Positions 43,401 to 52,177 of a stretch of DNA of 64,000 nucleotides are shown here, piece after piece. The notes beneath the pieces are model-generated. The model was given only the letters and a program-made list of their open reading frames with translations. It was not told the origin of the DNA and searched no databases. Position 1 is the stretch's first letter; each line of letters begins with the position of its first letter. Where the stretch lies: assembly GCF_000153125.2 (NCBI RefSeq), contig NZ_CM002299.1, positions 620,809 to 684,808 on the forward strand. Reading direction: 5' to 3'. The translations under genes and the position numbers were made by a program. This stretch comes from Congregibacter litoralis KT71 (GTDB taxonomy: Bacteria; Pseudomonadota; Gammaproteobacteria; Pseudomonadales; Halieaceae).

Positions 43401-44006
43401 GCGGCGGGTCTCGCCTTCGGCGCGCTTGATCGCTTCCTCAATGGTTTGTCCGAGAACGAACTGATTACCCATCTCCCTCATGGCACGTTTTACGGCCATG
43501 CGTACGACGGGCTCGCCCAGTCGTTTGACCGTGCGGTTGAGGAGACCCGAGACGCTGGCTGAGTTGTCATCGTCCAGCACCCGGCCCGTCATCATCAAGG
43601 CCACGGTGGAGGCGTTGACTACCGCAGAACCCGATTTGCCGCTGTGCTCACTCCAGTCATAGGGGGTGATCTTGTCTTCAATGAGCGTGTCGATGGTGCC
43701 GGGATCGGGCACTCGCAGAAGGGCTTCCGCCAGGCACATGAGGGCGATGCCCTCATTGGTGGAAAGACCGTACTCCGCCAGGAACATTTCCATGAGCCCC
43801 GGCTGACCCGCGCTGCGAATGCGCTCGATAAGATCCACCGCTCGGGCCTGAGCCCGCTGGCGCAGATCCAGGTCAATGGCAACGCCTCCTACGAGGGCGG
43901 CGAGGACCTCCCGCTCGTCGGCGACATGCAGCGCCCGGATGGACTCAAGTTCGTGTTGATCCCTTGCAGACATCGCAGGACTCTCTGGCGTAAAAACCTG
44001 GTTCAT
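40461..44006 (-). CDS. putA: Bifunctional proline dehydrogenase / L-glutamate gamma-semialdehyde dehydrogenase PutA
   Basis: The 1181-aa enzyme oxidises proline to glutamate in two steps. The proline dehydrogenase barrel (about residues 175-470) includes FPQFATHNAQTAATI and YEFQRLHGMGETLF. The aldehyde dehydrogenase half (about 550-1000) has ISPWNFPLAIF and the catalytic cysteine in SAGQRCSALRVLY. About 180 extra C-terminal residues mark it as the longer type with an ALDH-superfamily-like tail. There is no N-terminal ribbon-helix-helix DNA-binding domain, so this PutA should not repress its own operon. I start at the ATG at 44006, with AAGGA upstream; the frame opens at 44033. putP lies immediately upstream. 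Confidence 0.95.
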   Translation of the reverse strand: MNQVFTPESPAMSARDQHELESIRALHVADEREVLAALVGGVAIDLDLRQRAQARAVDLIERIRSAGQPGLMEMFLAEYGLSTNEGIALMCLAEALLRVPDPGTIDTLIEDKITPYDWSEHSGKSGSAVVNASTVALMMTGRVLDDDNSASVSGLLNRTVKRLGEPVVRMAVKRAMREMGNQFVLGQTIEEAIKRAEGETRRGFRYSFDMLGEAALTQADADAYFEAYSDAIRAIGKSAKGGAMHERPGISVKLSALHPRFEYAKSARLETELAPRLNALARLAKEVNLGLNVDAEESQRLEPFLHVVKAALSDEELAGWDGFGVVVQAYQKRAGAVIDWLHQLATALDRKIMVRLVKGAYWDSEIKQAQVEGVTDYPVFTRRTATDVSYICCASKLLSMTDRIYPQFATHNAQTAATIIELAGERKDYEFQRLHGMGETLFNQLIKDGANCRIYAPVGPHKDLLAYLVRRLLENGANSSFVHKVVDPAYTPLSLASDPFSNLDRLHAARPAALCDPADIYAPERKAARGWDLTNDLVVQELDLARERFLNHRWQAAPILARDIAPSDTRVGRDITNPGNPQEVVGECFDASVSDCESALASAQDWHNAGAQQRAFALRRAADLFELNAGELMALLAREAGKCAPDAVAELREAVDFLRYYANRGEELSQQPARGIITCISPWNFPLAIFTGQIAAALVAGNAVLAKSAESTPLIAAAAVRLMHAAGVPRDVLQYLPGDGATAGTALTSSPEVAGVCFTGSTATAKSINRTMAAKLSPSAPLIAETGGINAGIVDSTALPEQAIRDALASSFQSAGQRCSALRVLYIQEDVADVLLDMLFGAMDELDLGTPWSLATDIGPVINPQAQASIQAYVDKAKDEGRLLKQLKAPGTGYFVGPAVVEVSGIADIENEIFGPVLHIARFAADDFDKIIDDINNSGYGLTFGLHTRIDERVKEVSSAVHAGNLYVNRNQIGAVVESQPFGGEGLSGTGPKAGGPRYVQRFQQPLGAPDLALEDSDTAMADAQAVQSAIDALDWHEAQPLEVRDMPGPTGEANRLALWPRGLVLCLGPTAQEAAMQAGTARRMGCPALMVAPGVDSSQGIDGKLAREALTTLSNIAVVALWSDDKDLREARRALAARDGALIPLVTEDDLDSYCVHERHTCIDTTAAGGNASLLAADSD

Positions 44007-44029
44007 TCTCGGTTCCTTATTTCGGTGAA

Positions 44030-45547
44030 TCAAGCGCTACCGGGGGCGGGGGCGTCGCGTCCCGCCATGGTCAGGTCGATACTGTCATGGCGTCGACCGA
44101 TAGCGCGTTTGGGCCGTTCGTCCAGCAGGCTCACGCTGGTGGCTGCGCCCATGCTGAGGACGAATCCCGGCACAATTTCGTAGAGATGTTCAGACAGCGT
44201 CCGGCCGTCAATCTCGATGGGGGCATAGATCCAGAAGAGCACCGTCACGGCGCCGACAATCATTCCCGCCAGTGCGCCGTTGCGGGTTAGACGCTTCCAG
44301 AACAGGCTGAGGAGGATGATAGGACCAAAGGCGGCACCAAAGCCTGCCCAGGCGTTACTTACCAGGGAAAGAATAGACGCCGATCGATCGAAGGCGAGGA
44401 GGATGGCGATGATGGACACCGCGAAGACGGAGATCCGGCCGATGAGCACCAACTCTTTCTGGCTGGCATCCCGGCGCACGAAGGTCTTGTAAAAATCTTC
44501 CGTGAGAGAGCTCGATGAGACCAGGAGCTGGGAAGAAATAGTGCTCATGATGGCGGCCAGAATCGCCGCCAGAAGGAAGCCGCCCACCAGGGGGTGGAAC
44601 AGCACCTGAGACAGGAGGATGAACACCGTCTCCGGGTCCTCAAGAACGGTTTTAGTACCTGCGACGTAGGCGATGCCGGCAATGCCCGTACCGACGGCAC
44701 CCAGCACCGTCACCAGCATCCAGCTCATGCCGATATGTCTCGCCGTGGCGACGTCCTTGAGGGTCCGAATCGCCATAAAGCGCACAATGATATGGGGCTG
44801 GCCGAAGTAACCCAGTCCCCAGGACAGGCTCGAAATCAGTGCAAGCCCGGAAACCCCGGTGAACCAGGTGAGCAGGTCGGGATTGACGCCTCGCACCTCG
44901 CTGGCGGTTGCCTCGATGCCACCGAGCTGAAAGATCGCGACGACCGGCACCATGATCAGGGCGACGAACATAATGGCGCCCTGCACAAAGTCCGTGAGAC
45001 TGACGGCGAGAAATCCGCCGAACAGGGTGTAGGCGACCACCACGCCCGCGGTGAGAAACAGCCCCAACTCGTAGCTGAGGCCGAAGGAGGACTCGAAGAG
45101 CTTGCCACCGGCTACGACGCCGGAAGAGGTGTAGAGGGTAAAGAAGATAACAATGACCACGGAGGAGATCACGCGCAGGGCATGGGAGCGGTCGTCAAAA
45201 CGTTTTTCGAAAAAGTCGGGAATGGTGATGGCGTCGTCCGCCACCTCGGTGTACACGCGCAGCCGCGGTGCCACGAGGAGATAATTAAGGTAGGCACCTG
45301 CCACCAGACCCACAGCGATCCACACCGCGGAAAAACCTGACAGGTAAATCGCGCCGGGCAGCCCCATGAGCATCCAGCCGCTCATGTCCGACGCGCCCGC
45401 CGAGAGCGCGCCCACAGCGGGGTGAAGCTGCCGCCCTCCCAGCATGTATTCTGATACATCACTGGTGGAGTTGCGGTAGGCGTACACGCCGATACCCATC
45501 ATCAGCGCAAAGTAGCCAAGTAGTGATACTAAGGTGTAGACGGACAT
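44030..45547 (-). CDS. putP: Sodium/proline symporter PutP
   Basis: The 505-aa membrane protein has about 13 transmembrane helices of the sodium-solute symporter family, with SDMSGWMLMGLPGAIY near residue 53 and SILSLVSNAWAGFGAAFGP near residue 388, which agree with proline symporters. It imports proline with sodium, fitting a marine cell. It sits between proA and putA on the same strand: its start is 4 bp after the proA stop, with GGAG overlapping the proA end, and putA starts 23 bp after its own stop. This makes proA-putP-putA one transcript in all likelihood. Confidence 0.93.
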   Translation of the reverse strand: MSVYTLVSLLGYFALMMGIGVYAYRNSTSDVSEYMLGGRQLHPAVGALSAGASDMSGWMLMGLPGAIYLSGFSAVWIAVGLVAGAYLNYLLVAPRLRVYTEVADDAITIPDFFEKRFDDRSHALRVISSVVIVIFFTLYTSSGVVAGGKLFESSFGLSYELGLFLTAGVVVAYTLFGGFLAVSLTDFVQGAIMFVALIMVPVVAIFQLGGIEATASEVRGVNPDLLTWFTGVSGLALISSLSWGLGYFGQPHIIVRFMAIRTLKDVATARHIGMSWMLVTVLGAVGTGIAGIAYVAGTKTVLEDPETVFILLSQVLFHPLVGGFLLAAILAAIMSTISSQLLVSSSSLTEDFYKTFVRRDASQKELVLIGRISVFAVSIIAILLAFDRSASILSLVSNAWAGFGAAFGPIILLSLFWKRLTRNGALAGMIVGAVTVLFWIYAPIEIDGRTLSEHLYEIVPGFVLSMGAATSVSLLDERPKRAIGRRHDSIDLTMAGRDAPAPGSA

Positions 45548-45551
45548 AGTA

Positions 45552-46877
45552 TTAACTCCGTGTCTGACCGTTGCCCCGGACCTGGTATTTGAAGCTGGTG
45601 AGTTGCTCGAGTCCCACGGGGCCGCGAGCGTGCATCTTGCCCGTAGCGATACCTATTTCAGCGCCCATGCCAAATTCTCCGCCATCAGAAAACTGCGTTG
45701 ATGCGTTGTGCATCACCACCGCTGAATCAATGGCGTTAAGAAAATACTCCGCCGCGGTTGCTTCCTCGGTGAGGATTGCTTCCGTATGACCTGACGAATG
45801 CTGATTGATGAAGTCGCAGGCCTCTTTCAGCTCGGCGACGACCCTGATGGACAGCACGGCGTCCAGGTATTCCTCGTCCCAGTCGGAGGCACTCGCCGGA
45901 TTCACACGAGCGTCACAGGCCTGCGCCGTTTCATCGCCGCGAAGTTCGCAGTTCTCCAGGCCGTCGGCCAGGAGCGGGATGAATTGCTTTGCCACGGCCT
46001 CATCCACAACAAGGCTTTCGGTGGCACCGCAGATGCCGGTGCGCCGAAGTTTGGCGTTGCGTATAACGCTCACGGCTTTCTCAAGGTCGGCGCCGCTGTG
46101 TACGTAGCTATGGCAGTTGCCATCGAGGTGAAGGAGGGTGGGGACCCGCGCTTCGTCGCGTACCCGCTCCACCAGGCTTCGCCCGCCGCGGGGTATTACC
46201 AGGTCCACGTGTTCCGCGCAGCCCAGAAGTGCGCCCACGGCCGCCCGATCCGGGCTGTCGACGAGTTGCACGGCATCGGCGGGGAGGCCGGCCGCCTCGA
46301 GTCCATGACGCATGGCTTCAACAATGATGCGTGTCGAATTCAGGCTTTCGGAACCGCCGCGAAGAATGACGGCGTTTCCTGATTTGAGGCAGAGGGCGCC
46401 GGCGTCGGCACCCACATTGGGGCGCGATTCGTAGATCATGCCGATGACGCCGATGGGTGTTGCCACCCGCTTGATGCTGAGACCATTGGGGCGTGTCGTG
46501 TCCATCAGTTCACGGCCCACGGGATCCGGCAGTTCAGCGATTTGCTCCAGCGCTGCGGCCATGCCTTCGATGCGCTCTTCGTTGAGCCGCAGACGATCGA
46601 TGAAGGAGTCAGGACGTTCGGCCCCCTGCGCCATCTTCACATCTATCTCATTGGCAGCGATAAGAGCCGCTGATGCCTCGCGAAGAGCGATGGCTGCAGT
46701 CTGCAGCGCGGCATTTTTCTTGTCCGTAGTGGCCTGAGCCAACAGGTGTGCAGCCCTGCTTGCCCGGGCCCCCAGATCAGCGATGTACTGCTGAGGGTCC
46801 TTCGCAGCTGGGTCGGCCTGCTCTAAGGCACTGTCTGTCGTGCTGTTATCAATCGTGCTGCTGATATCCGTGGTCAC
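45552..46877 (-). CDS. proA: Glutamate-5-semialdehyde dehydrogenase (gamma-glutamyl phosphate reductase) ProA
   Basis: The 441-aa enzyme carries out the second step of proline biosynthesis, the NADPH-dependent reduction of gamma-glutamyl phosphate. Characteristic segments are [17 protein letters not shown] near residue 142, [20 protein letters not shown] near residue 233 and the catalytic cysteine in [12 protein letters not shown] near residue 281. About 25 extra Ser/Thr/Asp-rich residues precede the usual start. It is the first gene of a leftward unit with putP and putA and is divergent from proB across about 500 bp. Confidence 0.94.
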   Translation of the reverse strand: MTTDISSTIDNSTTDSALEQADPAAKDPQQYIADLGARASRAAHLLAQATTDKKNAALQTAAIALREASAALIAANEIDVKMAQGAERPDSFIDRLRLNEERIEGMAAALEQIAELPDPVGRELMDTTRPNGLSIKRVATPIGVIGMIYESRPNVGADAGALCLKSGNAVILRGGSESLNSTRIIVEAMRHGLEAAGLPADAVQLVDSPDRAAVGALLGCAEHVDLVIPRGGRSLVERVRDEARVPTLLHLDGNCHSYVHSGADLEKAVSVIRNAKLRRTGICGATESLVVDEAVAKQFIPLLADGLENCELRGDETAQACDARVNPASASDWDEEYLDAVLSIRVVAELKEACDFINQHSSGHTEAILTEEATAAEYFLNAIDSAVVMHNASTQFSDGGEFGMGAEIGIATGKMHARGPVGLEQLTSFKYQVRGNGQTRS

Positions 46878-47373
46878 GTTTTAACTTCCTGTAGTGAATG
46901 CTTGTGGATACTTCTTTACTGCAATCGGTCGTAACGACAACCGCAGATCATCCCCGGTGAAACAAGCTGCAGCGCACAAACGTCGACAATCACACGACGG
47001 TGCAATGGACGGCGTGCTGCTGACTTAAAAGGAGTGAATGCTTCGTAGTATAAATATTTTTAGGGTAAACAATCAATCTTCGTTTATTTTTGCCAAAGCC
47101 GTGTCCAAGCTAAAACACTGAAAATTATCAATTTAATGACATTTTTATGACGATGTTTTGAGCTTTTGGCAATTTTGCCGCTAGGTTGAAGGCTAAAATT
47201 ACTTTATACTCTAAGCAATTCACGAGGCGGCGTGGGCGAGCTCCCGCTGCTTTTTTATGGGCATTCCTTTTACAGGCTGCCCTTTTAAAGGCTCCCGTAA
47301 GCAGAGCGAAGCAGCGTGAAGTTTTGTTTCCACCATTCACTACGAACTAACACCAACTGAGAGGATCAACAGC
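46878..47373. promoter_or_regulatory. AT-rich divergent promoter region between proA and proB
   Basis: This 496-bp stretch has no convincing gene. Bases 47041-47220 are much richer in A and T than the surrounding chromosome and include a TATACT at 47205-47210 and a GGCAA-TT-TTGCC palindrome at 47168-47179. It must hold the promoters of both the leftward proA-putP-putA unit and rightward proB. The -10-like hexamer has no convincing -35 partner, so I do not place a specific promoter. A 70-codon frame at 47128-47340 on the minus strand does not look like a gene. Confidence 0.55.
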
Positions 47374-48576
47374 ATGAATGCCACAGAGACCGACGCCGCA
47401 GGCTTCGGCCAGGTAATGACGGGTGATAAGCCGCGAATCGTAGTAAAGGTAGGTTCGAGCCTACTGGCCAACACGCCTGACTTACGACCACGTTATGCAT
47501 TCATGCATGGATTACTCAGCGACATCGCAACTTTGCGCGACAAGGGCTACGAAGTTGTTCTGGCCTCCTCAGGTTCCGTCGCTCTGGGTCTCAATGTCCT
47601 CAACACCGATGGTGAGGAGGCGGGTGTGCAGGAGAAGCAGGCGGCCGCCGCCTGCGGGCAACCGGTGCTATTAAACGCCTACAAGCAAATTGCCCAGGAA
47701 CATGGTTTTGACATTGCGCAGGTGTTGGTCACCCTGGAAGATCTCGAGGACAGCCGCCGCTTCCTTAATACCAAAAACACTGTGCACAAGCTCCTGGAGT
47801 TGGGTGTGCTGCCTGTCGTGAATGAAAACGACACCATTACCACGGAGGAAATTCGTGTGGGTGATAACGATAGGCTGGCGGCAAAAGTGGCGCAGATGAT
47901 TCAGGCCCAGGACCTGGTCATTCTCACCAGCGTCGATGGTCTTTACGATCGCAATCCCGACGAGGAAGGGGCCGAGCTCATCGCAACTGTCGATGATGTC
48001 AGCGAGTACCTTGCGGTGACCAGCGGCACCAACAGCCTGGGAACCGGCGGCATGTTCACAAAAATGCAGGCGGCCAACATGGCGCAGAATGCCGGCTGCG
48101 AGACGATTATCTCCCGCGGCATCATCGACGAGCCGATCTCCGCCGCGCTGGAGAATCGACGCCCCCATACGCGGTGTGTCGCGAAATCAACGCCCCAGTC
48201 TGCCTGGGCCGTATGGCTTACGGATCGCTTGCAGATGGCCGGAAGCCTTGTTCTTACGCAGGAGGCGGCCGATGCCCTCGAAGGCGGTAGTGAAGGAATC
48301 GCCTGCACCGACGTCGTGTCTATTCACACAGCATTCCAAAAAGCTGACGTGCTGCACATTTACGACGAGCGCGGGGTAGAGCGGGCGCGAGGCCTGTCGA
48401 ACTTCTCCTCCGACGAGGCGGCGCTCATAGCACTCAATCCCGATCGTGAGATTCGGGACCTGCTGGGATACAAGGCCGAGAAGACCCTCGTAAATCGCAA
48501 GAACCTGGTGATCCTTGAAGATCATCACCTGCCCTGGGATGAGCCGGACGAAAAGCTTCGGGTCATCGCGGCCTGA
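47374..48576 (+). CDS. proB: Glutamate 5-kinase ProB
   Basis: The 400-aa kinase phosphorylates glutamate in the first step of proline synthesis. The amino acid kinase domain (about residues 20-270) has VVKVGSSLL near 24, VVNENDTITTEEIRVGDNDRLAAKVA near residue 149 and GTGGMFTKMQAA near residue 227. A C-terminal PUA-like domain (about 295-390) is present but looks diverged. GAGAGGAT precedes the ATG. The protein is about 30 residues longer than common ProB proteins at its two ends together. It is divergent from proA. Confidence 0.93.
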   Translation: MNATETDAAGFGQVMTGDKPRIVVKVGSSLLANTPDLRPRYAFMHGLLSDIATLRDKGYEVVLASSGSVALGLNVLNTDGEEAGVQEKQAAAACGQPVLLNAYKQIAQEHGFDIAQVLVTLEDLEDSRRFLNTKNTVHKLLELGVLPVVNENDTITTEEIRVGDNDRLAAKVAQMIQAQDLVILTSVDGLYDRNPDEEGAELIATVDDVSEYLAVTSGTNSLGTGGMFTKMQAANMAQNAGCETIISRGIIDEPISAALENRRPHTRCVAKSTPQSAWAVWLTDRLQMAGSLVLTQEAADALEGGSEGIACTDVVSIHTAFQKADVLHIYDERGVERARGLSNFSSDEAALIALNPDREIRDLLGYKAEKTLVNRKNLVILEDHHLPWDEPDEKLRVIAA

Positions 48577-48633
48577 CAGGCTTTTCGACGCACCCCGTGA
48601 GGATCATCAACGGTTCTTGTTGATCTCCTTTGC

Positions 48634-49941
48634 TCACCCCGCCGCTTTGGCGGGGTGCACAACCTCCTGCTGCTTGATGACGAGTGCAGCAAGTAACAAC
48701 AACACCAGCATGACGAAGCAAATCTGCGCGGCGGCGTTGTAGCTACCCAGGTGGTCTACCCCCAGGCTGAAGGCGGCCGGTCCGACGGCGCTGGCAAATA
48801 CGGATATGGATGCGTTAAAGCCGCTCACTGCCCCCAGATGCAGGGGGCCGAAAAAGCGAATGAACGCGAGATTCGATACCACTCCCCACAGGCCTCCCCC
48901 GACGCCAAAGCCCACGGCCAGCACCCAATAACCCCATGGCTGCGCCAGATTGATCAGTCCCACAGCCCCGATACTCAAGGCTCCCAGCATGACAAGGAGA
49001 AAGGGTTTCAGGCGGTGACGATCAACGATGCTGCTGGCAATGAGATTGCTCGCCGTAGAGAACACGGCCGCTGGCAGAAAATAGCCAAAAGCGATCTCCG
49101 CGGAGAATCCGCTTTCGGCAAACACGGCCACCACGTGAAAGGTGAGCGCCGTGCCAAACAGTGCATGCATGCCAAGACTGAGGGAGTAGATCCAGAAAAC
49201 GGGACTCCGCCGTGCCTCGTCAATGGTCTTCGAGGGTGCCTCCAGGGGGGCAGCCCCCTGATCGTCGGGCTTACCCCCATCCGCCTGGAGTCCACAGGAC
49301 GCAGGGTTATCCCGAATAAATACAAGGGCTAACACTGCGAAGACCAGGCCAACGGTAAGGCCCATGAACCAGAGCGCGCCGCGCCAACCAAAGCTGCTGA
49401 TGAGGAAAGCGATGGCCAAGGGAGCGATGGCAAAGCCGAAGGATACAAAGACGCTGCGGATGCCGCTCACGAGTCCGCGACGCCGGACAAACCACAGAAG
49501 CAATACATTTCTGGAGCAGCTGGTCAGCACCCCCTGCCCAAAAAAGCGCACACCGAAGAAGGCAGACAGCAGCAGGCAGAAGGTCACGGCGGTGCTGCCT
49601 CCGAGCCAACGGCTGAGGACATCGACGGCGCTGATGACCAGGACCATCAGGCCCAGGGCTGCGGCAGAGCCGGCAATCATGATGCGGCCACCGTAGAGGT
49701 CGTACCAGCGGCCTGCGCGGGTCAGAAACAGGGACGAGGCGACGGTGCCGATGAGGTAGGCCATGGAGACCTGGGTCCGGCTGAGGTTCAGCACCTCAAT
49801 AAAGGTGTCGGTAAACACCGCCATGCCCATGGTCTGGCCGGGAATGCTGAACAAGAAGCCCGCCGTGGAAAACGCCCAGACCACCCAGCCATAAAAAACA
49901 GGCGAGCGCCGAGGGTCAAAGGGCCAGGTAACAGGTATCAC
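48634..49941 (-). CDS. MFS transporter
   Basis: The 435-aa protein has 12 likely transmembrane helices in two six-helix halves, with a central charged loop (about residues 200-235) and the loop motif TRAGRWYDLYGGRIM near residue 75 between helices 2 and 3. It belongs to the major facilitator superfamily, probably near the monocarboxylate/OFA transporter group. The substrate is unknown. It is convergent with proB. A perfect 9-bp hairpin (48635-48657) sits over its last codons but lacks a T-run. Confidence 0.87.
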   Translation of the reverse strand: MIPVTWPFDPRRSPVFYGWVVWAFSTAGFLFSIPGQTMGMAVFTDTFIEVLNLSRTQVSMAYLIGTVASSLFLTRAGRWYDLYGGRIMIAGSAAALGLMVLVISAVDVLSRWLGGSTAVTFCLLLSAFFGVRFFGQGVLTSCSRNVLLLWFVRRRGLVSGIRSVFVSFGFAIAPLAIAFLISSFGWRGALWFMGLTVGLVFAVLALVFIRDNPASCGLQADGGKPDDQGAAPLEAPSKTIDEARRSPVFWIYSLSLGMHALFGTALTFHVVAVFAESGFSAEIAFGYFLPAAVFSTASNLIASSIVDRHRLKPFLLVMLGALSIGAVGLINLAQPWGYWVLAVGFGVGGGLWGVVSNLAFIRFFGPLHLGAVSGFNASISVFASAVGPAAFSLGVDHLGSYNAAAQICFVMLVLLLLAALVIKQQEVVHPAKAAG

Positions 49942-49968
49942 GGGGAAGGCTCATGCAAAGCCTGCAGA

Positions 49969-50682
49969 TTATAGGGGCGCGGGGTCTCCTCGCACACCTT
50001 TAATGCCAAGATAAAGGCTCAGGGACAGCAAGGCGATGAGATTGCCGAGCATGAAGCTGATGGTAACGCTGCTGTGGCCCAGGGCCGGGATAAAGTCTCT
50101 TGCAACGATGATCGTTGAGACCAGCAGAGATGCAAACACGCCCCAGGCAGAGATGATCCGGGGAATCAGGTCCGAGCGGTAAAACAGGAAAAAGAAACCG
50201 CCCTGAGCGACGCAGGAGATCACAAGACTCAGGTGAAACGACGTGTAGTCAGAGGTGGCCTGCATGCCGGCGAGCATCAGACGCTGGGCACTATCGGTAA
50301 TGGCCTGGTACGCAGGCGCGCTGGTGATTTCCGCCACATTCATAGCAAACACCGCGCCGAGGAGGGATAGCATGGCGCCCGTGAGGCTCAGGGTCAGACA
50401 GGCGGCGGCAAGCAATTGCCCGTGGCGCCGAAGGAGCATGAAAAGTCCGATGTTAACCACGGTCGTCAGGGCGAAACCCAGGCAGGCGAGATAGGCTTTG
50501 GCACGAAGACGAAGCTCTGCATCGAGCATATTGCGTGCGGTGCTTTCCACATCGGCAGACAGGTTGATATCGATGCCCCTGGCAACGAGCACTGAGGTCA
50601 GGATGCCCAGGGCCATGAGTGCCAGTTGCGACCAGCCCACGGTACGGGCGAGGGACATCTGCGGTGATGACTCAGGGTTCAA
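49969..50682 (-). CDS. DUF4386-like integral membrane protein
   Basis: The 237-aa protein has six or seven hydrophobic helices and the segment RSDLIPRIISAWGVFASLL near residue 167, typical of the DUF4386 family. The function is unknown. It lies 27 bp upstream of the MFS gene at 48634-49941 on the same strand and 39 bp downstream of another MFS gene, so the three may share a transcript. Confidence 0.75.
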   Translation of the reverse strand: MNPESSPQMSLARTVGWSQLALMALGILTSVLVARGIDINLSADVESTARNMLDAELRLRAKAYLACLGFALTTVVNIGLFMLLRRHGQLLAAACLTLSLTGAMLSLLGAVFAMNVAEITSAPAYQAITDSAQRLMLAGMQATSDYTSFHLSLVISCVAQGGFFFLFYRSDLIPRIISAWGVFASLLVSTIIVARDFIPALGHSSVTISFMLGNLIALLSLSLYLGIKGVRGDPAPL

Positions 50683-50721
50683 GGAGGTCTTCTCTCTGGT
50701 CAGGGCCGGGCCTCAGGCGGT

Positions 50722-52053
50722 TCATCGGGGCGCGTTTTCAATATCCTGGCGTATCGTTTTTCCTGCAAGCCAGTAATGTATCGCCGACCAGGTCATTACC
50801 GGAGGAAGGGCATATAGCATGGCGTAGCGCAGGGACTCGCTACCCAGGCTTGGCGCGAGGTAATCACTGAGTACACCCACCACCCAGGGGCCTGCGCCGA
50901 GACCGATGATGTTGAGGATGAGGAAGAGCACCGCCGACGCGGTAGCGCGCATGCGCGGACCGACGATGGCATGGGTCGTGGCGATGGTATTGCCCAGATA
51001 CACCTGAAAAAGCAGTCCCGGTATGATCGACAGGGACAAGGCAAGATAGGCGTTGTCCACCAGGTAGATGCTGATCATAAAAGGCACAATGAGAAAGCCA
51101 CAGATGCTGGGTAGCCAGGCATACCAGCGCTTGTCAGTTTTTGCCATGCGATCCGCAAGGAAGCCGCCAAAGAACACGCCGATGGCACCGCCCACACCAA
51201 TAATCATGGACAGCCAGGTACCCAGTTCGCCGGTGGACATGGCGTGGGTGCGAATCATAAAAGAGGCTGTCCAGTTCGCTGTCGCGTAGCCGCAAAAAGC
51301 ATTCAGTCCGGCACCGAGGGCAATGTGCTTGAAGGTGGGTCGACTCCACAGCACACGCAGCACCTCACCAAAGGGAACCGCATCTGTGGAACTCGGGGCG
51401 CCGTCATGGAGGCCGCGAATAGGTTCCTTCAGAGTGAAGCGGAGCACGATAGCCAGGATGACACCGGGTATCCCCACCACCATAAAGGCCGTGCGCCAGC
51501 CAAAGAATTCATTCAGCCAACCCCCGGCCAAAAAGCCAAAAAGAATGCCGATACTCACACCCATGGAATAGAAGCCGATGGCCGTGGCGCGACTCTCAGC
51601 GGGGAAAATGTCCGAGATGATGGAGTGGGAAGGGGGGCTGCCGCCTGCCTCGCCTACGCCTACCCCGATGCGCGCCAGGAGAAGATGGGCGTAGTTCTGT
51701 ACAAAACCGCTGAGGGCGGTCATGAAACTCCAGATAAACAGAGAGAGCGCCACGATGTTGCGGCGGTTGCCACGGTCGGCCCAGCGCGCGATGGGTATGC
51801 CGGCGGTAACGTAGAAAATCGCAAAAGCGAAACCCGTGAGGAGACCCAGCTGGCTGTCCGACAGGCTGAGGTCCGCTTTGATGGACTCCTGCAGAATCGC
51901 CAGGAGCTGACGGTCAATAAAGTTGAAGCTATAAACGATCGTCAGGAGACACAGGGCGTACCAGCTGGCGGCCTTGGTGCTATAGGGATTGTCCGGGTGA
52001 TTCTGTGGTTGGCCGGCTTCGGATTCAGTGGTTTCAGCGTCGTTCACATGCAT
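50722..52053 (-). CDS. Spinster-family MFS transporter
   Basis: The 443-aa protein has 12 predicted helices. The first helix contains YSFNFIDRQLLAIL near residue 41, and GVGVGEAGGSPPSHSIISDIFP lies near residue 131; both are typical of the Spinster-like branch of the major facilitator superfamily, common in marine proteobacteria. The first 25 residues are polar and cytoplasmic. The substrate is unknown; members have been linked to lipids and organic anions. It is divergent from the exported amidohydrolase gene, which might be functionally related. Confidence 0.87.
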   Translation of the reverse strand: MHVNDAETTESEAGQPQNHPDNPYSTKAASWYALCLLTIVYSFNFIDRQLLAILQESIKADLSLSDSQLGLLTGFAFAIFYVTAGIPIARWADRGNRRNIVALSLFIWSFMTALSGFVQNYAHLLLARIGVGVGEAGGSPPSHSIISDIFPAESRATAIGFYSMGVSIGILFGFLAGGWLNEFFGWRTAFMVVGIPGVILAIVLRFTLKEPIRGLHDGAPSSTDAVPFGEVLRVLWSRPTFKHIALGAGLNAFCGYATANWTASFMIRTHAMSTGELGTWLSMIIGVGGAIGVFFGGFLADRMAKTDKRWYAWLPSICGFLIVPFMISIYLVDNAYLALSLSIIPGLLFQVYLGNTIATTHAIVGPRMRATASAVLFLILNIIGLGAGPWVVGVLSDYLAPSLGSESLRYAMLYALPPVMTWSAIHYWLAGKTIRQDIENAPR

Positions 52054-52177
52054 ACCCTGTTATCGTTTTTAGGAGTGCCCCGAGGTTACACAATTTACCT
52101 CCTGCGCTCACGATCTTTTGTTTCCCGGGCGATGTGTCATTATCCCGGGCTAAAGCTGCAGAACAGGAGAGAGCCCT

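Noticed and set aside
47128..47340. 70-codon minus-strand open frame between proA and proB
   Set aside because: It lies in a regulatory, AT-rich region, has no good ribosome binding site, and its composition (Lys/Ala/Arg-rich without domains) looks random.
48635..48657. Perfect 9-bp hairpin between proB and the MFS gene as a terminator
   Set aside because: Neither strand has a T-run after the stem and the sequence codes the last residues of the MFS protein, so terminator function is not supported.
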